From: Acidobacteriota bacterium
GTDB lineage: Bacteria > Acidobacteriota > Terriglobia > Terriglobales > Acidobacteriaceae
NCBI GenBank assembly: GCA_021846945.1
Contig: JAJZVZ010000037.1
Location: 1-34,859 of the forward strand
DNA: 34,859 nucleotides
Direction: 5' to 3'
Of this stretch, positions 14,442-22,504 are shown piece by piece. The number at the start of each line of letters is the position of its first letter. Position 1 is the stretch's first letter. Under the pieces are notes generated by a model. It did not search any database, was not told the DNA's origin, and worked only from the letters and a program-made list of their open reading frames with translations. A program made the translations under genes and the position numbers.

Positions 14442-15773
14442 CTATTTGCCGTGCAACTCGTTGACCCAGTCCTGCATATGGCCGAGGGCGCGCAGCAGGT
14501 TGAGCCGCGCCTTGTTCAGATCCAGCTCTGTTTCCAGCAGGTCCTGGTACTTTTGGCGTTCGTCGATGCGGGCCTGTTCCTGAGCCTTGGGGGAGAGTTG
14601 CGGCTGGGCATTCGGCCCGGCCCCGCTGCCCTCCTGCAGCTGCGTTTGCACTGCTTTCAGCTGTTCCTGAGCTATCTGCTGTTTCAGACTGGCAACTTCG
14701 GTCTGGGCATCCAGTTCGCGCACGCTATTAGACAGTTGCGAGATCCGGAGGTCATTCTTTCGCCGGGCCTCTTCGGCTTCGACGGTGGCGCGCAGGGCGG
14801 CGGCCGCCGATTCCTTGCCCTTGGCGCGATGCCACATGTCGAACAGAGGTACCTCGACGGCAATTCCCGACATGAAGTTATTGGCCGGCAGGGGTTGTGC
14901 AAAGTAGGAATTGACGCTGTTGAGGAGGGTTGTGTTGCGGTTGTATTGAGCGGTAAAGGTCAGTTGCGGCAGGTAATTGATCTCCTCATCTGCCTTGGCT
15001 GCCTCTTGCTTCGAGCGCGCCAGAAGCTGAGCGGCTCCGATGCCAGCGGGGTCGGGCTCAGGATCGCCGGCGGTCATTTTGGGAATCTTGGGGATGCTGG
15101 AGTTGTCGGGCGTGATCGAGCCATCCGGCAAGCCGGTCAGCGTGGAAAGCTCCGTGGAAAGCGTGCTGGCGCGAGCCTCCAAATGCAGGCGGTTGAGCTT
15201 GATCTGCGCAGCCGTCAGGCGTGCCTGCAGCAGTTGGCTCAATGAGTCCACGCCTGCTTCGGCGCGCTCCTGCTCAATCGCGACCAGCCGCGTCGCAAAA
15301 CCTTCCTGCTGGCGGGCGGCGACAATTTCGCGGTCGACGGTGTCGAGCTCGATATAGTCCAGTGAGGCATCGAGGGACACCTGCTCCCTGGCGTCGTGCA
15401 AGCTCGCAGTGGCGGCCTGCAAGCCGAAGTGCGCCGCATCGATGTAGTGCTTTTGTGGAATGCCGTAAACCAACGACTGGACAGAGGCGCTCCAGATCGA
15501 CGGTGGAGTTCCAGTGAAGCCAACCTCGGGGAATGTCGGCAGCCCGGTGCTGAAGTTCACCGAGGGAATGATGACATCCTTGTTCTCTGCCAGAATGGCG
15601 TCGGCCTTGCGTACATCCGCCTGGGCGAGCCTGACCGCGCTGCTGTTGCGCTGGGCCAGATCGACCACAGTGGCGAGAGACATCTGGCTCCGCGCCGGGA
15701 CAGGAGCAGCCATGAACGCCAATCCAAGCAGGATGATCGTCCAGATGCCGCGCGAATTGAATTTGAATGACAC
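14442..15773 (-). CDS. TolC-type outer-membrane efflux protein
   Basis: This is an outer-membrane channel of the TolC/OEP family, 443 residues, forming the exit duct of tripartite exporters. It has a signal peptide (about 1-30, IWTIILLGLAFMAAPVPARS), then two internally related alpha-helical halves. The first has VDLAQRNSSAVRLAQADVRKA and repeated Gln/Ala/Leu-rich heptads. The second contains ARSKQEAAKADEEINYLPQLTFTAQYN and GIAVEVPLFDMWHR, the usual strand regions. The start is GTG 15773, chosen because AGGAAG (15786-15781) lies 7 nt upstream and the signal peptide begins there; longer reading of the frame would run into the TPR gene. The upstream TPR gene ends 14 nt before it. Confidence 0.85.
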   Translation of the reverse strand: MSFKFNSRGIWTIILLGLAFMAAPVPARSQMSLATVVDLAQRNSSAVRLAQADVRKADAILAENKDVIIPSVNFSTGLPTFPEVGFTGTPPSIWSASVQSLVYGIPQKHYIDAAHFGLQAATASLHDAREQVSLDASLDYIELDTVDREIVAARQQEGFATRLVAIEQERAEAGVDSLSQLLQARLTAAQIKLNRLHLEARASTLSTELSTLTGLPDGSITPDNSSIPKIPKMTAGDPEPDPAGIGAAQLLARSKQEAAKADEEINYLPQLTFTAQYNRNTTLLNSVNSYFAQPLPANNFMSGIAVEVPLFDMWHRAKGKESAAAALRATVEAEEARRKNDLRISQLSNSVRELDAQTEVASLKQQIAQEQLKAVQTQLQEGSGAGPNAQPQLSPKAQEQARIDERQKYQDLLETELDLNKARLNLLRALGHMQDWVNELHGK

Positions 15774-15787
15774 TTCAATTCTTCCTA

Positions 15788-16777
15788 TCAATTTTTGGAA
15801 TCCCAGGCAGGTTTGTATTCGCTTGCGAGAGCCCGGGCCTTCAGCCGATCCTGTTGCGCACCCGCGGAGTCGCCCAGTTTCTGTTTCAAACGAGCCAGCT
15901 TGATGAGCGCTACGAAGGCTGGGGCCTCCTCGGTCTTGGAGGTGCTTGCTAGATAATCCTCGATCATTTTGGCTGCCATTTCCGGGTTCCGGTTGGCCTG
16001 AATCAACACCGTTGCCCCGTTGTAGAGAGCAACCCCGGCATGCCGGTCTTTGGCAGCAGCGCTCGCGCAGTTGCGGATCGCCCAGTCCATCTCTTCCCAA
16101 CGCTGCCGATGGCGGCAGAAACTTGCCAGGGAAGACCATTGGAACGCTGGATGTGTACTGACCGCAACGGCCTCTTTGAACTCGCTGTCGGCCGTGGTGT
16201 AGTCCTTGCGCGCTTCGGCGATGCGGGCACGCAATTCATGGGCCCGTGCAGGGTCCACTTTATCTAATTGCCCAGCGATCCGCTCGGCCTTGTCCATGCC
16301 TCCGCCCACAATGCCCGGGGCGCTCTGGTAAAACTCGCCCAGGTCGGCGAGGGCAGCGGCGTTGCGCGGATCCAACCGCACGGCCTCTTCAAACTCCGCG
16401 CGCGTACGCTTGCCCAGGGAATACGCGGTCAAAAACGAAGCGCGGCTCGCCTTCTCGCCCAGCGCGCGGCCCAGCCACAAGTGATAGTTGGAGTTCTGCT
16501 GGTCCATCTCTACGGCCTGTTCGCACTCCTGTGCAGCCGCATTCCACTGCTCGAGTGTGAAGCGCACGCGGCAGAGAAGGTTATGCGCTTCGGCTACGCC
16601 CGGTCCCGATTTGGGGATCGATTGCAGCAGTGAGATTGCCTTGTCTGCCTCGCCTGCCTGCAGCGCCTCATTGGCGCGGGTCAGAGTCTCCTTTGCGACC
16701 TGCGCGGACGCAGAAACAGCGATGGCTGCGAGCAACCCAGCCGTCAGCGCCCGCCTCACCGTGGCGGCCGGCCTCAT
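15788..16777 (-). CDS. Secreted TPR protein of the exporter operon
   Basis: The 329 residues begin with a signal peptide (about 1-26, LTAGLLAAIAVSASAQ) and continue with TPR-like helical repeats: LTRANEALQAGEADKAISLLQ, NLLCRVRFTLEQWNAAAQECEQAVEMD, YHLWLGRALGEKA and RAEFEEAVRLDPRNAAALADLGEFY, with further degenerate units to the end. TPR arrays mediate protein contacts; here it may scaffold the exporter in the periplasm. No enzymatic motif is visible. The start ATG 16777 overlaps the HlyD-type stop as ATGA (16774-16777), and its own stop lies 14 nt before the TolC-type gene. The three genes are almost certainly one operon. Confidence 0.75.
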   Translation of the reverse strand: MRPAATVRRALTAGLLAAIAVSASAQVAKETLTRANEALQAGEADKAISLLQSIPKSGPGVAEAHNLLCRVRFTLEQWNAAAQECEQAVEMDQQNSNYHLWLGRALGEKASRASFLTAYSLGKRTRAEFEEAVRLDPRNAAALADLGEFYQSAPGIVGGGMDKAERIAGQLDKVDPARAHELRARIAEARKDYTTADSEFKEAVAVSTHPAFQWSSLASFCRHRQRWEEMDWAIRNCASAAAKDRHAGVALYNGATVLIQANRNPEMAAKMIEDYLASTSKTEEAPAFVALIKLARLKQKLGDSAGAQQDRLKARALASEYKPAWDSKN

Positions 16778-18012
16778 CGCACGACCCTGATCGGAACGCC
16801 CTCCTGCAAAGGCTCTCCGTCGGTTGTCCCCACCGCGACCCACTCGCCGTCCGACAAACCGGAGACGATGGACGCCTGGGTCAGATTGATGATGCTGGTT
16901 ACGACAGGGGTCCTCACAAGGGCGTTGTTGACGACCCTGTATACGCAGGGTTTGCCGTCAACATAGTAGAGCGCTTCGCGCGGCACGCTGAGGGCGTTGC
17001 GTTCACTGGCGGTGGTGACCGTTACGGTCACATTGGTGTCTGGCAGCAGGCCACTGTTCGGCTTGTCAAACTCGACCAATACCTCGCCCACATTACGCGT
17101 GCCATAGCTAACGATGGTTGTTGGGGTCCGGGAGATATGCCCATGCCATTCCTCGCCAGGCATGGCGTCCCACTTGATCAGAGCCGATTGGCCAACCTGC
17201 AGCCGGCCGATGTCCGGCTCGTCAAAATAGGCTCGCACGCGCTCACGGCCCAGGTCCGCCATCTCCAGCAGCAGCTTGCCCGCCTCGACGTACTGCATCG
17301 ATAAAGCATTCACCGTATAGACCGTTCCCTTGATCGGGGCGCGGATGACCGTCTTAGCGATCACCTCTTGCGCGGCTTCCAGGTTGGCTTCCGCATCGGC
17401 GAGCGCAGCCTGCGCCCGCGCAACATCTGCCGGCGAGTACCGGTTGTTCAGGTTCTGTTCTGCTGCATGCAGAGCGGATTGGGCGATTGCCAGACGGTGC
17501 CGCGCTGCTGAGACCTCGCTGGGCGAGGCTGCTCCTGTCGCGGCAAGTTTGGACAGCGCATTCAGGTTCTGCTCCGCCATATCGCGCTCCAGGCGGTTTC
17601 GCGCCACGTCCGCCGCTGCTGCCTGGCGCTGCTCCTGGGTTCCATTATGGGTGACGGCCTGCAGATTTGCCTGCGCATTCTTGAGGGTGCTTTCTGCCGC
17701 TGCCTCCCTGGATCGCGCCTCCGTATCGTCTAATTCCATCAATAACTTACCGGGTGGAACCGCATCTCCAGCTTGCACATAAACGGCATTTACCGTGGTG
17801 TTGATCGGGCTATAAAACTCGTAATTCTTCTCCGGTTCCACGCGCCCGTTGGTACTGACCGTCTTTACCAGGACCTGATGCCCCACCTGGACCTCGCGCA
17901 CCTCAAGACGAGTCCGCAGCAGATTCCGCGCCAGAAAAAAAACGGCGACAAGAACGCCAGCCATCCCCATCCAGAGCCAGAGGCGGCTCCTTTGCTTTCT
18001 CTCTTCAGCCAT
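16774..18012 (-). CDS. HlyD/MacA-type periplasmic adaptor (membrane fusion protein)
   Basis: The adaptor bridges an inner-membrane pump to a TolC-type channel. The 412 residues show one N-terminal membrane span (about 11-32, LWLWMGMAGVLVAVFFLARNLL), a first lipoyl half (about 55-97, ending GKLLMELDD), an Ala/Gln/Arg-rich alpha-hairpin (about 98-230), a second lipoyl half (KTVIRAPIKGTVYTVN and EAGKLLLEMADL), a beta-barrel part (VGQSALIKWDAMPGEEWHGHI) and a membrane-proximal end. ATG 18012 gives this layout directly; upstream in-frame sequence is not adaptor-like. No ABC, MFS or RND pump gene is adjacent, which is unusual. The operon continues with the TPR, TolC-type and hpnJ genes. Confidence 0.85.
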   Translation of the reverse strand: MAEERKQRSRLWLWMGMAGVLVAVFFLARNLLRTRLEVREVQVGHQVLVKTVSTNGRVEPEKNYEFYSPINTTVNAVYVQAGDAVPPGKLLMELDDTEARSREAAAESTLKNAQANLQAVTHNGTQEQRQAAAADVARNRLERDMAEQNLNALSKLAATGAASPSEVSAARHRLAIAQSALHAAEQNLNNRYSPADVARAQAALADAEANLEAAQEVIAKTVIRAPIKGTVYTVNALSMQYVEAGKLLLEMADLGRERVRAYFDEPDIGRLQVGQSALIKWDAMPGEEWHGHISRTPTTIVSYGTRNVGEVLVEFDKPNSGLLPDTNVTVTVTTASERNALSVPREALYYVDGKPCVYRVVNNALVRTPVVTSIINLTQASIVSGLSDGEWVAVGTTDGEPLQEGVPIRVVR

Positions 18013-18130
18013 GCATTTGACCAGTGACAGTATATAGGACTCAACAACATCCCTTGCAGAAGCGAAAAAATACCGTGCAATATCTGATTCCCCCCAGACC
18101 GGTAGCTGGAGGCGCAGAGACATAGACTTT

Positions 18131-18298
18131 GCGCGGTGCCAGCGAGTGCCGCGCTCGCAAGTTTCAACTCTCACTGCCTGTCCAGGGCTGGCTTTTGGAG
18201 GTCGTGCAGCGCGGGAGCAATGGCTTTGGACAGGCGTGCCCTTTCAAGCCAGCCCGCGCAGGGATGGCCTGACCCAGCGGTTCGCCGTGGCGATCCGC
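18131..18298. repeat. densely structured divergent spacer with interleaved inverted repeats
   Basis: The spacer between the HlyD-type gene (-) and the rhamnosidase (+) spans 18013-18365 and holds no gene. Four structures are packed in it. Hairpin GCGCGG/CCGCGC (18131-18154) extends to 9 bp with two G-U pairs. Perfect 9-bp repeats GCCTGTCCA (18176-18184) and TGGACAGGC (18227-18235) interleave with perfect 10-bp repeats GGGCTGGCTT (18185-18194) and AAGCCAGCCC (18246-18255), the order being a-b-a'-b' as in a pseudoknot. A 22-bp near-palindrome lies at 18277-18298 (GCGG-T-TCGCC and GGCGA-T-CCGC). It may be an RNA element or a composite regulatory site. Nothing notable was seen in 18013-18130. Confidence 0.5.
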
Positions 18299-18305
18299 CA
18301 AAGCA

Positions 18306-18334
18306 TTGCGCGATTCTTGTGAATTTCCGATAAG
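18306..18334 (+). promoter_or_regulatory. weak candidate promoter for the rhamnosidase
   Basis: TTGCGC (18306-18311) and GATAAG (18329-18334) are 17 bp apart and lie 32 nt before the rhamnosidase start. The match to the sigma70 consensus is moderate (3/6 and 4/6). The near-palindrome at 18277-18298 sits just upstream. Confidence 0.3.
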
Positions 18335-18365
18335 CTGGATCACTGGAAAACAAAAGGGTCTTACC

Positions 18366-20795
18366 ATGCGACTTATTTTTTCGGTTTTTATTGCCGCCTT
18401 TGCCACCCTCGCTCTCACCGCACATGGTCAACAGCAGACTGCAAGGCAGCTTGATTTGCCCCGGCGCATCTGGCATGCCGACTGGGTGACTCATCCCACG
18501 GCTCCGCTGCGCGAGCCGCTGGTACTGCACTTCCGGCGCACTCTGACGCTGGACGCCGTGCCCGCCAGTTACGTGGTTCGCGTCAGCGCCGACAACCGCT
18601 TTGTGCTGTATGTGAACGGAGAGCGTGTGGGAGATGGCCCGGCGCGTGGCGATCTGACCCATTGGCGCTACGAGCGCTTTGACCTTGCGCCCTTTCTGCG
18701 CACCGGACGGAATCTTGTGACGGCAACCGTCTGGAACTGGGGCATCTTCGCTCCCATTGCGCAGATGAGCGATCGCACCGCCTTTCTGCTGGAGAGCGAG
18801 GCCACCGGCGATACAGGCATCAGCACGCCCAAAGGCTGGCAGGTGGAGATCGAAAACGGCCGCGGCGCGCTCGACCGCTCCTCCGTTAGTTTTCGTGCCT
18901 ACATGGCCTCTGGTCCCGGCGAAGAGTTGGATGCCTCGCGCTACGACTGGAATTGGAACTCGACCTCGGATACGACTGCGGCCTGGGTGACTGTGGCCTC
19001 GCCGATGCGCGACAGCATTTACGGCAACGTGAACCGTGCCCATTCCGCTAATATCACCGGTGACAACCCCTGGGGCTTGGTGCCGGATACGCTGCCGCAC
19101 ATGGAATACACACCGACCAGCGCGGGCGAAACCGTTCGCGCCGATCGGCCGGGGCTTGACGCCTTTCCCGCGTCTGCGGTCACGGTGCCCGCCAACAGCC
19201 GCGTCCATATCCTGCTCGACCGCAGGACGCTTACGACGGGATATCCGCTGCTGACGGTTTCAGGCGGCAAGGGCTCGCAGATCTGGCTCACCTACTCTGA
19301 GGCCCTCTACGACAACGACCTTCACAAAGGCGACCGCAACGCGCTCGACTACACGGATGCGCAGGGTGTGAAGCATCCGCGCGGCGCCCTTGGCCTGCGC
19401 GACGAATTTATCCCTGACGGCGGCTCCGATCGCACCTTCGAGCCGCTCTGGTGGCGCACCTGGCGCTATCTCGACCTCGACATCACCACGGGAGATCAGC
19501 CGCTTACTCTTGATTCGCTGAAAGCTGAATTCACCGCATATCCGTTCAAGGAACTTGCCACGTTCCAGTCTCCTGACGAGCAACTTGCAAAGATATGGGA
19601 GATCAGCTGGCGGACGGCGCGCCTCGATGCCCATGAAACCTACATGGACACGCCCTACTACGAACAACTCCAGTACATCGGCGACACGCGCCTTCAGGCG
19701 TTGATCTCCTATACCGTGACCGGCGACGACCGGCTGGCTCGCCAGGCCCTCCAGGCCTTCAATGATTCGCGCATCCCTGAAGGAATCACGCGCAGCCGCT
19801 ATCCCAGTTCGCTGCCGCAGAATATTCCCACGTTCTCACTGCTCTGGATCGGGATGCTCCACGATTACTGGATGTACCGGCCTGATCCCGAGCCGGTGCG
19901 CGCATCGCTGATGGGCACGCGGACCGTTCTCCACTGGTTCGAGGGCTACGAGCAGCCCGATGGCCTGCTGAAGGAACTGCCCTGGTGGAGCTTCATCGAC
20001 TGGGTGCCTTCAGGCAAAATTCCTACCTACGATGCGCAGGGCGAGTCCTGCATGACCACCCTTGAATATCTGGGCGCGTTGGACGATGCTGCTGCCCTGG
20101 AAAAAGGATTGGGTGACGCACTCTTCGCGTCCCGCTACCTGACCCGCGCCGAGCATGTGCGTTCGGGCATCTATCGCGAGTGCTGGAATGTCTCGCGCGG
20201 GCTACTGGCGGAAACGCCAGACCGCAACAGCTTCAGCCAGCAGGCCAACATCCTCGGCGTCCTCTACGACGTGATTCCCAAGAATCAGCAGAAAGAGGTA
20301 CTGCGCAAGATGCTGGCCATTGAGCCGGGAACCACCCCCGATGGCGTACTCAGCGCCTCGTACTACTTCCGCTTCTACCTGGCGCGCGCCCTGGAGCATG
20401 CCGGCATGGCCGACGATTATCTCAGCTCCATCGAACCCTGGCGCAAGTTGCTGGCCTTGCATTTCAGCACCTGGCCTGAGGTTCCGGGCGATACCCGTTC
20501 CGATTCGCACGCGTGGTCGGCACACCCTATCTACGATCTGCTGACGCTGGTCGCGGGCATCGAACCGGCCAGCCCCGGCTTTGCCACAGTGCGCATCGCG
20601 CCGCACCTTGGCGCACTGCCCTCGCTCACGGCAACTTTTCCTCATCCCGAGGGCACAATCAAAGTGGAATACCATCGCCGGGGCGAGGGCTTGGACGCCG
20701 CCATCACCCTGCCCGGCAAACTGACGGGAAACTTCGTCTACGACGGCAAGAGTTGGCCGCTCAAGCCGGGAGTTAACACAATTCACACGCAGTAA
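18366..20795 (+). CDS. Secreted alpha-L-rhamnosidase-like glycoside hydrolase (GH78 type)
   Basis: The family cleaves terminal alpha-L-rhamnose from plant glycosides and polysaccharides. The 809 residues have a signal peptide (about 1-22, FSVFIAAFATLALTAHG), N-terminal beta-sandwich modules (FVLYVNGERVGDGPARGD is typical of the GH78 N domain, then about 210-400), an (alpha/alpha)6 catalytic barrel from about 400, and a C-terminal beta-sandwich with GFATVRIAPHLG. The catalytic region reads MDTPYYEQLQYIGDTR (D428, E433, D440), a variant of the usual GH78 acidic motif, with SFIDW downstream. The start is ATG 18366, with AAGGG (18354-18358) 7 nt upstream. It is monocistronic. Substrate specificity cannot be read from sequence. 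Confidence 0.82.
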   Translation: MRLIFSVFIAAFATLALTAHGQQQTARQLDLPRRIWHADWVTHPTAPLREPLVLHFRRTLTLDAVPASYVVRVSADNRFVLYVNGERVGDGPARGDLTHWRYERFDLAPFLRTGRNLVTATVWNWGIFAPIAQMSDRTAFLLESEATGDTGISTPKGWQVEIENGRGALDRSSVSFRAYMASGPGEELDASRYDWNWNSTSDTTAAWVTVASPMRDSIYGNVNRAHSANITGDNPWGLVPDTLPHMEYTPTSAGETVRADRPGLDAFPASAVTVPANSRVHILLDRRTLTTGYPLLTVSGGKGSQIWLTYSEALYDNDLHKGDRNALDYTDAQGVKHPRGALGLRDEFIPDGGSDRTFEPLWWRTWRYLDLDITTGDQPLTLDSLKAEFTAYPFKELATFQSPDEQLAKIWEISWRTARLDAHETYMDTPYYEQLQYIGDTRLQALISYTVTGDDRLARQALQAFNDSRIPEGITRSRYPSSLPQNIPTFSLLWIGMLHDYWMYRPDPEPVRASLMGTRTVLHWFEGYEQPDGLLKELPWWSFIDWVPSGKIPTYDAQGESCMTTLEYLGALDDAAALEKGLGDALFASRYLTRAEHVRSGIYRECWNVSRGLLAETPDRNSFSQQANILGVLYDVIPKNQQKEVLRKMLAIEPGTTPDGVLSASYYFRFYLARALEHAGMADDYLSSIEPWRKLLALHFSTWPEVPGDTRSDSHAWSAHPIYDLLTLVAGIEPASPGFATVRIAPHLGALPSLTATFPHPEGTIKVEYHRRGEGLDAAITLPGKLTGNFVYDGKSWPLKPGVNTIHTQ

Positions 20796-20954
20796 CCGGC
20801 GCCCCTGGAGAGCGTTGGTTGCAGCCGTGCGGCGGCAAAGGCAGCGAGTCCTGCCACAGGACACACCGCCTTGCCGCCATTGAATTGGGGAGTCTTCCCG
20901 CCAACAGCTATGGCAGCGGCGCAGCTCCATCCCCATCGCAGCCGGGCTCTGTCA

Positions 20955-22406
20955 TCAGGGCTGATTTTCGACCAGTGTCGTCTTCGGATCAACGGGCAAA
21001 ACCAACGGCGGCCGGGGCCTTTGCGAAAAATCAAAATCGTTCATGAGATCGCCGGCCATCGGACCGTTCTCCCGCACGTAGGGTCTGGAGTCTGGCCTTC
21101 CGTCCGTCTTAGGGTCAAGCCGCTGACCATGGAGGAAAACATCTTCGATGAATTTCAGGTAGGCGTCGTAGCTCATTGTCTGATGGTCGACGTATCCCCG
21201 TTTCGCATAAGGACTGATCACAAGGGCAGGAACGCGGATGCCATAGCCCAATGAATCGGCGCGGGGCGGTACAACGTGGTCGTAAAATCCCCCCCAGTCA
21301 TCCCACGTGATGAAGATGGCCGTGCTCTTCCAGTCCGGGCTTTTCATCACGGCATTCACAATTTTCGTCACGTAGGATTGCCCCACACTTACCTTGGCGG
21401 GCGGGTGCTCACTATCCACACCATTGGGGGAAATCCATGCTACCGAGGGGAGGGTTCCGTCTTTGGCGGCCACAAAGAAGCGGCTGAGGTCTTCGATATT
21501 GGCGGTTTGTTGATCCTCATTGACATCCGTAAAGCCCGGCAGCACATTCCAGATGACGGGAACACCCTTCACGGCGTCTTCAGCTTCCGGCATTTGAAAG
21601 CGTCCGGCAGCCGGCCGACGCCCCGATCCTGGCGGCAGCGCACCGTGGTCCAGGTAATAAACCCAGCTCACATGCGCTCTATGCAATAACCAGGTGATTT
21701 CCGTCCACTGGAACGGCGTAGGATTTTTGAGGGTTCTATCCGCTGGCATGAGCCTGCTCACGCAGGTCATGGGGTTATTGGCCTGGCCGCAATTCGCCGA
21801 CCACGCGGAGACAAGAAATAAATGCGACGGGAAGCTCCACGAGTGCACTGATTCGAACATGTGGTCCTGGAGGACAAAATCTTTCGCGTAAGCCCAGTAA
21901 TTCGGGATATCCCCGCCGTTGAAATATCCCATGACCTGATCAGCCTGTGTGGGATCCTTTGGATGTTGACAGTACTGACGGGCCCACGCCATGGGATATA
22001 GCCCAAAATTTCCTGTTGTCTCTACCGCTGCAATAAACCCGTTCATCTTTCCGTTCGCAACCGCCCCTAAAGAGGCTTCTGCTTCGTGCGGGCCGCCGCA
22101 GGTCACGTCATCGTGGGTGGGATAGGGCTTGACGCATTTTCCTGTATCGGGATCGGGCACACAGACTGTCGGCACGCCGTTTCGCATCGGAATGCCGTCC
22201 GCTCCAGGGTATGTGCCGAAGTACGAGTCAAAGGAACGATTCTCCTGAAAAATAATGATGATGTGACGGATAGGCGTACCGTTCGGGGCAGACTGCGCCC
22301 CCTGGGCATTGGCTCGAACCGCAGAAGCCATGACCGCCCCCGTTGCCAGCACAACGATCGCACAGACTACACCGCGCCACCCGCGGCGAAAACCCTGCTC
22401 CTTCAT
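20955..22406 (-). CDS. Secreted phosphoesterase (phospholipase C / acid phosphatase family)
   Basis: The family hydrolyses phosphodiester or phosphomonoester bonds of phospholipids or related substrates. The 483 residues start with a signal peptide (about 1-35, [23 protein letters not shown]). Diagnostic motifs are [18 protein letters not shown] (E55, N56, D60), [18 protein letters not shown], the DSEHPP metal/phosphate region, and [17 protein letters not shown]. The start is ATG 22406 because AGGAGG lies 6 nt upstream of it on the minus strand (22418-22413). The first 35 residues lack a twin-arginine plus hydrophobic pattern strong enough to call Tat export. It lies 98 nt downstream of the TonB receptor on the same strand and may be co-transcribed. 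The following 20796-20954 shows nothing notable. Confidence 0.87.
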   Translation of the reverse strand: MKEQGFRRGWRGVVCAIVVLATGAVMASAVRANAQGAQSAPNGTPIRHIIIIFQENRSFDSYFGTYPGADGIPMRNGVPTVCVPDPDTGKCVKPYPTHDDVTCGGPHEAEASLGAVANGKMNGFIAAVETTGNFGLYPMAWARQYCQHPKDPTQADQVMGYFNGGDIPNYWAYAKDFVLQDHMFESVHSWSFPSHLFLVSAWSANCGQANNPMTCVSRLMPADRTLKNPTPFQWTEITWLLHRAHVSWVYYLDHGALPPGSGRRPAAGRFQMPEAEDAVKGVPVIWNVLPGFTDVNEDQQTANIEDLSRFFVAAKDGTLPSVAWISPNGVDSEHPPAKVSVGQSYVTKIVNAVMKSPDWKSTAIFITWDDWGGFYDHVVPPRADSLGYGIRVPALVISPYAKRGYVDHQTMSYDAYLKFIEDVFLHGQRLDPKTDGRPDSRPYVRENGPMAGDLMNDFDFSQRPRPPLVLPVDPKTTLVENQP

Positions 22407-22504
22407 CGTAAAGATCCTCCTCGTCATTAATTTTGTAGTGTTTCTACTTACGGACTGTTTCCCAGAAGGTCTCAGACTACCACTAAGCGGGAACCAAAGT
22501 GGAT

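Noticed and set aside
15774-16139. N-terminal extension of the TolC-type protein
   Set aside because: The extension would run through the TPR gene and put the signal peptide in the middle; GTG 15773 with AGGAAG upstream is better.
18013-18174. N-terminal extension of the HlyD-type adaptor
   Set aside because: The added 54 residues are not adaptor-like; ATG 18012 gives the normal layout with the membrane span near the start.
20796-20954. possible short gene after the rhamnosidase
   Set aside because: Open frames there continue antisense into the phosphoesterase and show no domain.
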